Below, one piece after another: positions 8,390 to 12,061 of a stretch of 12,061 nt of DNA. The translations under genes and the position numbers were made by a program. Location of the stretch: the NCBI GenBank assembly GCA_004802705.1, contig SGPL01000783.1, positions 1 through 12,061 of the forward strand, given 5' to 3'. The notes below the pieces were generated by a model that searched no databases, was not told where the DNA came from, and worked only from the letters and a program-made list of their open reading frames with translations. The first letter of the stretch is position 1. Each line of letters starts with the position of its first letter. The stretch is from Bondarzewia mesenterica (taxonomy: Eukaryota > Basidiomycota > Agaricomycetes > Russulales > Bondarzewiaceae).

Positions 8390-8446
8390 ATTGGGTCCGT
8401 TTCCGTTGCGCCAGATTGACTTTTCGAAGCCTCGAACTTCGAAACT

Positions 8447-9260
8447 TCAATCTAAGACATTGAAACCTAAGCTTGCTTCCGCCACGTTAATGTCTCCTCT
8501 AACAGAAGGTACGACCGTATCCTGTGTGGTCAACAATTTTGACTTATCATCAGTGCCACTGCCCTTGCTTAAGAAGGACCAGTTCGCCTCATTCGTTGGA
8601 TTGACCACGAGGACGTCTTCAGCAAAGCGAACGTGTCCATTTGAAGCTACGGCCAGTCCGTAGGCGTCCTTCTCAAATTGACTCGCACTTGTCATTCCTG
8701 CATAGGTCCTTTCCGGCGAGAGCTAGCGGGGCCGCCCGAAGTCGAAACCAAGTCGAAACGCTATGTCTCGCTATGTCCTGTACCCGGCAGTCGTGATAGC
8801 TCGGTCAAGGACATCACCTGTTCATTAACAAGTCGACAAGAATAAATAATTGGCTCCATAAGGTCGAGCAATTGACAACTTGGGAGCGTAATGACACCTC
8901 GGTGCGTAGCATACTAACCGGGTGGTAAAAACTCGGGTTTTATGGCATGAACCTACAGCTGCCAGCAGCATAAGCGACTTCATCGGGTATGTATACGTGC
9001 ATAGTTTCTTCCGCCGGGTGGAGCCAAGGCGCAGTTGGTGACGGAAGTTGCTTTGACACAAGCGATTGAGTCCCACCGTCGGGGAAATCGGTGGTTCAGA
9101 GTCCCGCTCTTTCCACCATACAGTTTCAAGATCCGTATGGTCGTCAATCTTCGATGTGCGTGCAATGAGTTCGTATCTCCTTCCATGAAGGAGCGCGCTT
9201 GCCTTGAACAACATTGGAAAAGGTATCTTTCTTACAGGAGAATAGTACCATGGGGAGCTC
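8447..9260 (-). pseudogene. Decayed beta-propeller-like gene, copy B
   Basis: Minus-strand pieces in several frames. Below 8695 the frame reads FEKDAYGLAVASNGHVRFAE, close to the NHL blade pattern 'GLAV...G.VYVAD'. Below 9210 the frame YELIARTSKIDDHTD continues as LETVWWKERDSEPP and VGLNRL, compatible with 'IDD..TLYWTDRGDPP.GN.LNR' of YWTD-type fungal propeller proteins. The copy A partner keeps a different recognisable part (VILDGASKPIDLDF) at the aligned place, which supports one ancestral gene. Open frames of 82 and 150 codons here are not contiguous with each other, so the gene is not intact. The identification is motif-based and tentative. Confidence 0.35.
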
Positions 9261-9489
9261 TTTGTCAACTCGTCCACTACTGGGATAATTCTCTTTCCGC
9301 ATCAGCAGGTTCATATCCTGCGTTCATGTCACTGGCTCCTGGAAAAAGCGTAGCAACAGAGACACAGACGACCGCTCCTTTACCTGCCTTCGCATCTCAA
9401 TTTCAGCTAAGGAACTGATGTAAGTAAATTATTAAATACAGAGGTCATTACTATATGATGTGACATGGTGCGTTATATCGTCGCCCTTT

Positions 9490-9845
9490 ATTCACAGACA
9501 GCCTTCGATCGATGCGATTTTAGTGAGCATTGTCTTATCTACTATCAGAGCCTGCGTGGCGTCTGAAGCATCAAGCAGACCTCCTTGCCGCTTTCACATA
9601 TCCAAGATTTGACAAAGGCGAACTGGTCTAAATTACTGGCATAGAAGATATCCCTCAGTCGTTGTCAGAGCGACTCTGCACCCGCGGATATCATTAATTT
9701 CTATTCCTCTTTGAAACATTCTTGAACGTTAAAGATGAGGTTGGCTCGTATGCACAGCCGACGTTCTCACGGATGCGCTCAGAAACCCCCACAAGCCTCG
9801 CCCCATCGGTGAATGCATCCTCGGTGAAATGGCACACCAGTAAGT
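9490..9845 (+). pseudogene. Third sesquiterpene synthase fragment, inverted
   Basis: On the plus strand, opposite to copies A and B. The end of exon 1 reads FDRCDF and closes at 9532 before GTGAGC. Exon 2 is 9579-9617, exactly 39 nt like the others, encoding LLAAFTYPRFDK. The following donor is GC instead of GT. Exon 3 (about 9669-9839) reads [25 protein letters not shown] and, after a frame change, [15 protein letters not shown] and ILGEMAHQ, ending at CA|GTAAGT as in the other copies. Exon 3 is 171 nt against 175, so its indels shift the frame; one frame also meets TAA at 9695. The Asp-rich motif is lost (ETFLN). Homology ends at about 9845, where unrelated sequence begins. It is a relic of a separate paralogue, more diverged than A is from B. 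Confidence 0.8.
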
Positions 9846-10078
9846 ATGCTGCTGACTGCCGTTCTTGGCGACCACCACCAAAACGCAACACGCTGCAACA
9901 ACACTCAAACTTGACGCTGCTGGGGGCCACTAGCTTATTTTTATACACATAATATACACACTGCTATATTTAAAAAACATGCACCGGGCAACTAAACTAA
10001 CGAAGCCGAGAACGATGCAGGACAGACGTCGCAGGCCTCGACCACGAGCCAGCGCATACTCACGCACTGCACAGCGAC
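9846..10078. other. Unassigned sequence between the synthase relic and the ORF1 remnant
   Basis: Contains CACCACCACCAAAACGCAAC, an AT-rich patch (TTATTTTTATACACATAATA, then TATATTTAAAAAAC) and a GC-richer part with CGACCACGAGCC. No gene is seen. It could hold the 5' untranslated region of the retroelement to its right. Confidence 0.3.
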
Positions 10079-11022
10079 ATGCTCGCCTCTGGACTCGCTA
10101 GCAGGGATCAAGAAACGAAGTGCTCAAACGTCAAAGCAACAAAAGAGTTACTGAAACAAAAACGGTGGATTCCTAGCAACAGGGTAGACGAGATCAATGT
10201 AACGATGGCAGGCAACGCACAATTGCGCATGGCACACAGGGCAATAGGAAAGGAACCGATGGATGGGATGTGCCATCGGCAACCGACCTAACCGCCCTGG
10301 CCAACGACACTATGGCCGAAACGATCACACAAACCATTTCACGAATGGTATCGGAGTAGGCGGGAACGATATTGACGTCCGGATGATTGACTTCGAAAAT
10401 CCCCTGACGGCAAAGACGGCGGAGCTCTGGAGGACAGTCGAACAAGTCTGCGATGACCTCAACAAGGCCCACACGGTGTTGGAAACAGCAATGGAGAAAC
10501 TGAAGAATAATGTGCCAGCACCAGCAGAACACGAATGACACTCACCCGCAGCCAACCTACTCGTCCGTGGTGCTCACTGGCCTTCCGTCCTCTCACTATA
10601 GCACCATCGCACGACGAACGTCCCGCACACGCCAAGTGCTAATCGACGAAGTCTCCGGCACCACCGGAGGGCACGACAGCCTCACCGAGATGGAAATTAT
10701 GACAAAGGCCAACCTTGCCCTCGAACGTATGGGGAAAGCAGAAGAAGGAAAAAGCAAATTCGTGGGGGCAAGGAGGTTGAAGAACGGCGGAATATTGCTG
10801 GAGGCGGATAGAGGCGAAATCATAGCCGCACTGCAGGAAAAGGGAAGGAAGATAACATTCCGACAGGGATTCGATGGCGGCCAAACGAGGATACGAGACA
10901 GAACAGGACAGAACCCACGCGACAATCTTGGATTCGTCCCTATCGCGCACGAGACCGGCAACAAGATTGAATATAGGCAGATAGAGGATATATCAGTAGA
11001 AGGTAAGCAAACTAATTTCTAG
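10079..11022 (+). mobile_element. Non-LTR (LINE)-type ORF1/gag-like remnant
   Basis: Plus-strand pieces resemble ORF1 nucleic-acid-binding proteins of fungal non-LTR retrotransposons. In order: possible N-terminal segment KELLKQKRWIPSNRVDEI (frame from 10079); DLTALANDTMAETITQTISR (about 10288-10350); ENPLTAKTAELWRTVEQVCD with a helical stretch to about 10535; then the longest frame, PTYSSVVLTGLPSSHYSTIA, RQVLIDEVSG, LTEMEIMTKANLALERMG, GARRLKNGGILLEADRGEII and RIRDRT...FVPI, up to about 11000. The pieces lie in different frames, so there are at least two frameshifts (near 10355 and 10530). The pattern 'ARRL.NGG.L.E' followed by '..DRT...FVPI' is typical of the central RNA-binding part. No CCHC zinc knuckle, endonuclease or reverse transcriptase is present. 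An LTR-element gag is the main alternative. Confidence 0.55.
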
Positions 11023-11690
11023 GCTTCTCGACGGATTTGCAATTAACGATAAAAGCATGCAATTGAGTGTCTCGCGTATCAAGATACAAGGTCATCGATT
11101 TAGTCTTGTCTTTTGGAACGATGTCTGGGAGAAGAGCAACTCCGAAGCACATCCAGTCAAACTCTCGGACGATTGACGTCGACTCACCTGATAAGTTTGA
11201 GAATCTGAATGACGAAGGGAAGGGCGACGATCGGCAGAGGCAACACTATCCGGATCCCAACGCTGCCGCTTTCAACGCCTATACGCACGATGGCAACTCG
11301 AAGTGTCACCAATGGATCATCTGGTCTTATCACTATTCTCAAGCCGGTCCACTTATCATAAATCAACCTACTATAATAAGGGTCAGTCATTATCTGCGCC
11401 ACTCGGGGCTCTGGAATTCTGGAACCGACCACTCGAAAGATATGTAGCTCTTATGCGGTGGGAGGGCCACAGCGCCATTGTGGATATGGAGAACAACTTC
11501 ATTAGTCCTAAAGTGCTGATCTCTGTTAGAAATGGTACTTATTGATTGGTAAATGGATTTTCCTGCCTTCAACACGGTTGATTCGAGGCTGCAGCTGCGA
11601 TCCCTTCTAACACCTCAGGGCCACGACCCCAATGAGGGTATGTAGCCAGCGAGTCCCAGTATTGAAGTAGTTAAGTAAGATCAAGTGATA
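11023..11690. other. Unclassified 0.67-kb region
   Basis: The longest open frame (plus strand, 11067-11447) contains TMSGRRATPKHIQSNSRTID and DPNAAAFNAYTHDGNSKC, a hydrophilic stretch I do not recognise. An overlapping frame to 11545 contains EFWNRPLERYVALMRWEGHS and ends NGTY. A GT-AG link between them is conceivable (GTCAGTCA follows INQPTIIR), but nothing confirms a gene. It could equally be the continuation of a repeat. Confidence 0.2.
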
Positions 11691-11717
11691 TCAAGAGAGC
11701 CTATTCAGTCCCTTAAT

Positions 11718-11732
11718 ACCGTCTAAGACGGT
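11718..11732. repeat. Perfect inverted repeat ACCGTCT-A-AGACGGT
   Basis: Seven-base arms around one central base. It sits at the left side of the GGGCCC hairpin cluster and may mark its border. Confidence 0.6.
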
Positions 11733-11775
11733 CCCGCCGAACGTGCATTCTCGCCGACAGAGACTGTCTAGCGGA

Positions 11776-12035
11776 CCTGGGCCCAACCAGCTACCGCCGA
11801 CAGTACTATACCGTTGGGCCCAGGATTGGTGCAGACAGACGATAACGGTTGGGCCAAGCATGGGTTCTAATTCGCCACTGGTGGATGGCCTACGTTATTA
11901 ACGGTTGGGCCCAAGACCACCGCCCATCGATGGCGATGGGTGGGCCCAACAATAATATGCTTGGTCGGCGGCGACCGATGATGACTGTTGGGCCTAGGGA
12001 TTGCCACTGACCGTTAGCTACGGCTGGGCCTAGGT
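11776..12035. repeat. GGGCCC hairpin cluster reaching the right edge
   Basis: Seven copies of a TGGGCC(C/T/A) core start at 11779, 11816, 11851, 11907, 11942, 11990 and 12026, at intervals of 37, 35, 56, 35, 48 and 36 nt. Neighbouring copies form inverted repeats: CCTGGGCCCAAC (11776-11787) with GTTGGGCCCAGG (11813-11824), and GTTGGGCCCA (11905-11914) with TGGGCCCAAC (11941-11950). Smaller hairpins lie inside or between: CCCATCG-atgg-CGATGGG (11923-11940), GGTCG-gcgg-CGACC (11963-11976) and CCGT-tagct-ACGG (12011-12023). Direct repeats AACGGTTGGGCC (11844, 11900) and TGGGCCTAGG (11989, 12025) also occur. No coding potential is seen. It could be a terminal region of a DNA transposon or MITE, or an array of binding sites. 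Confidence 0.7.
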
Positions 12036-12061
12036 CATCCCATATTCACATTGTGGTAGGT

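Larger units (their letters stand above)
7438..8440. other. Non-coding flank of copy B, homologous to the copy A flank
   Basis: Starts with the remains of synthase intron 1, then 29 nt of filler (7470-7498), then sequence matching copy A from 774 onward with many differences and indels. Open frames are short and not shared between copies. Islands of better conservation are at 8144-8166, 8213-8265 and 8376-8402. A frame on the minus strand below 8294 contains MPSLDSSTLPRLHRF but is not maintained in copy A, so I do not call it a gene. Confidence 0.5.

Noticed and set aside
8825..9277. 150-codon minus-strand frame as an intact gene
   Set aside because: Only the first half shows possible family resemblance, the second half does not, and copy A has no matching open frame.
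11776..12035. CRISPR-like array, because of repeats with 30-50-nt spacing
   Set aside because: The context is eukaryotic, the repeat core is only 8-12 nt, copies alternate in orientation and the spacing is irregular. It is an inverted-repeat cluster.
1..12061. tRNA or rRNA genes
   Set aside because: I saw no cloverleaf-type A/B box pair or rRNA-like sequence when reading both strands. A covariance-model scan was not possible here.

Overview
The window looks like a fragment of a basidiomycete (Agaricomycete-type) fungal nuclear genome. Three things point there: sesquiterpene synthase genes split by very short GT-AG introns (45-71 nt), a TPR/CHAT protein family that is highly amplified in mushroom-forming fungi, and a non-LTR retrotransposon ORF1-like remnant. 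Scattered N bases, dense at about 3690-3770, show that parts of the sequence are ambiguous.

Layout. A two-copy duplication frames the window. Copy A (about 1-3376) carries on the minus strand the 5' half of a sesquiterpene synthase, which runs off the left edge. Upstream of it lie a long non-coding flank and a decayed minus-strand gene that may encode a beta-propeller protein. Copy B (about 6394-9356) has the same order: the 3' end and body of a second sesquiterpene synthase, whose promoter and exon 1 are replaced by a short filler, then a diverged flank and the same decayed propeller-like gene. Between the copies lie the 5' end of an alpha/beta-hydrolase-like gene on the minus strand (3890 downward, cut by the N-rich stretch) and a plus-strand TPR/CHAT pseudogene (about 4090-6240) with a clean 135-bp repeat period, at least four in-frame stops and several frameshifts.

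To the right of copy B sits a third, inverted (+ strand) and badly decayed sesquiterpene synthase fragment (about 9500-9845). It is followed by a frameshifted LINE-type ORF1/gag-like remnant (about 10080-11020), about 0.7 kb that I cannot classify, and a cluster of hairpins built on a GGGCCC motif (about 11700-12061) that reaches the window edge.

The only gene that may be functional is the copy A sesquiterpene synthase, which would cyclise farnesyl diphosphate. Joining copy A exon 1 to the copy B exons would predict 331 codons including the stop, the usual size of basidiomycete sesquiterpene synthases. Everything else appears to be duplicated, decaying or mobile DNA: a sesquiterpene synthase birth-and-death locus with repeat insertions. 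I did not find an intact novel system. The best leads are the uneven identity between the two synthase copies, the altered Asp-rich motif, the promoter/exon-1 deletion in copy B, the inverted third relic, and the hairpin array at the right end.
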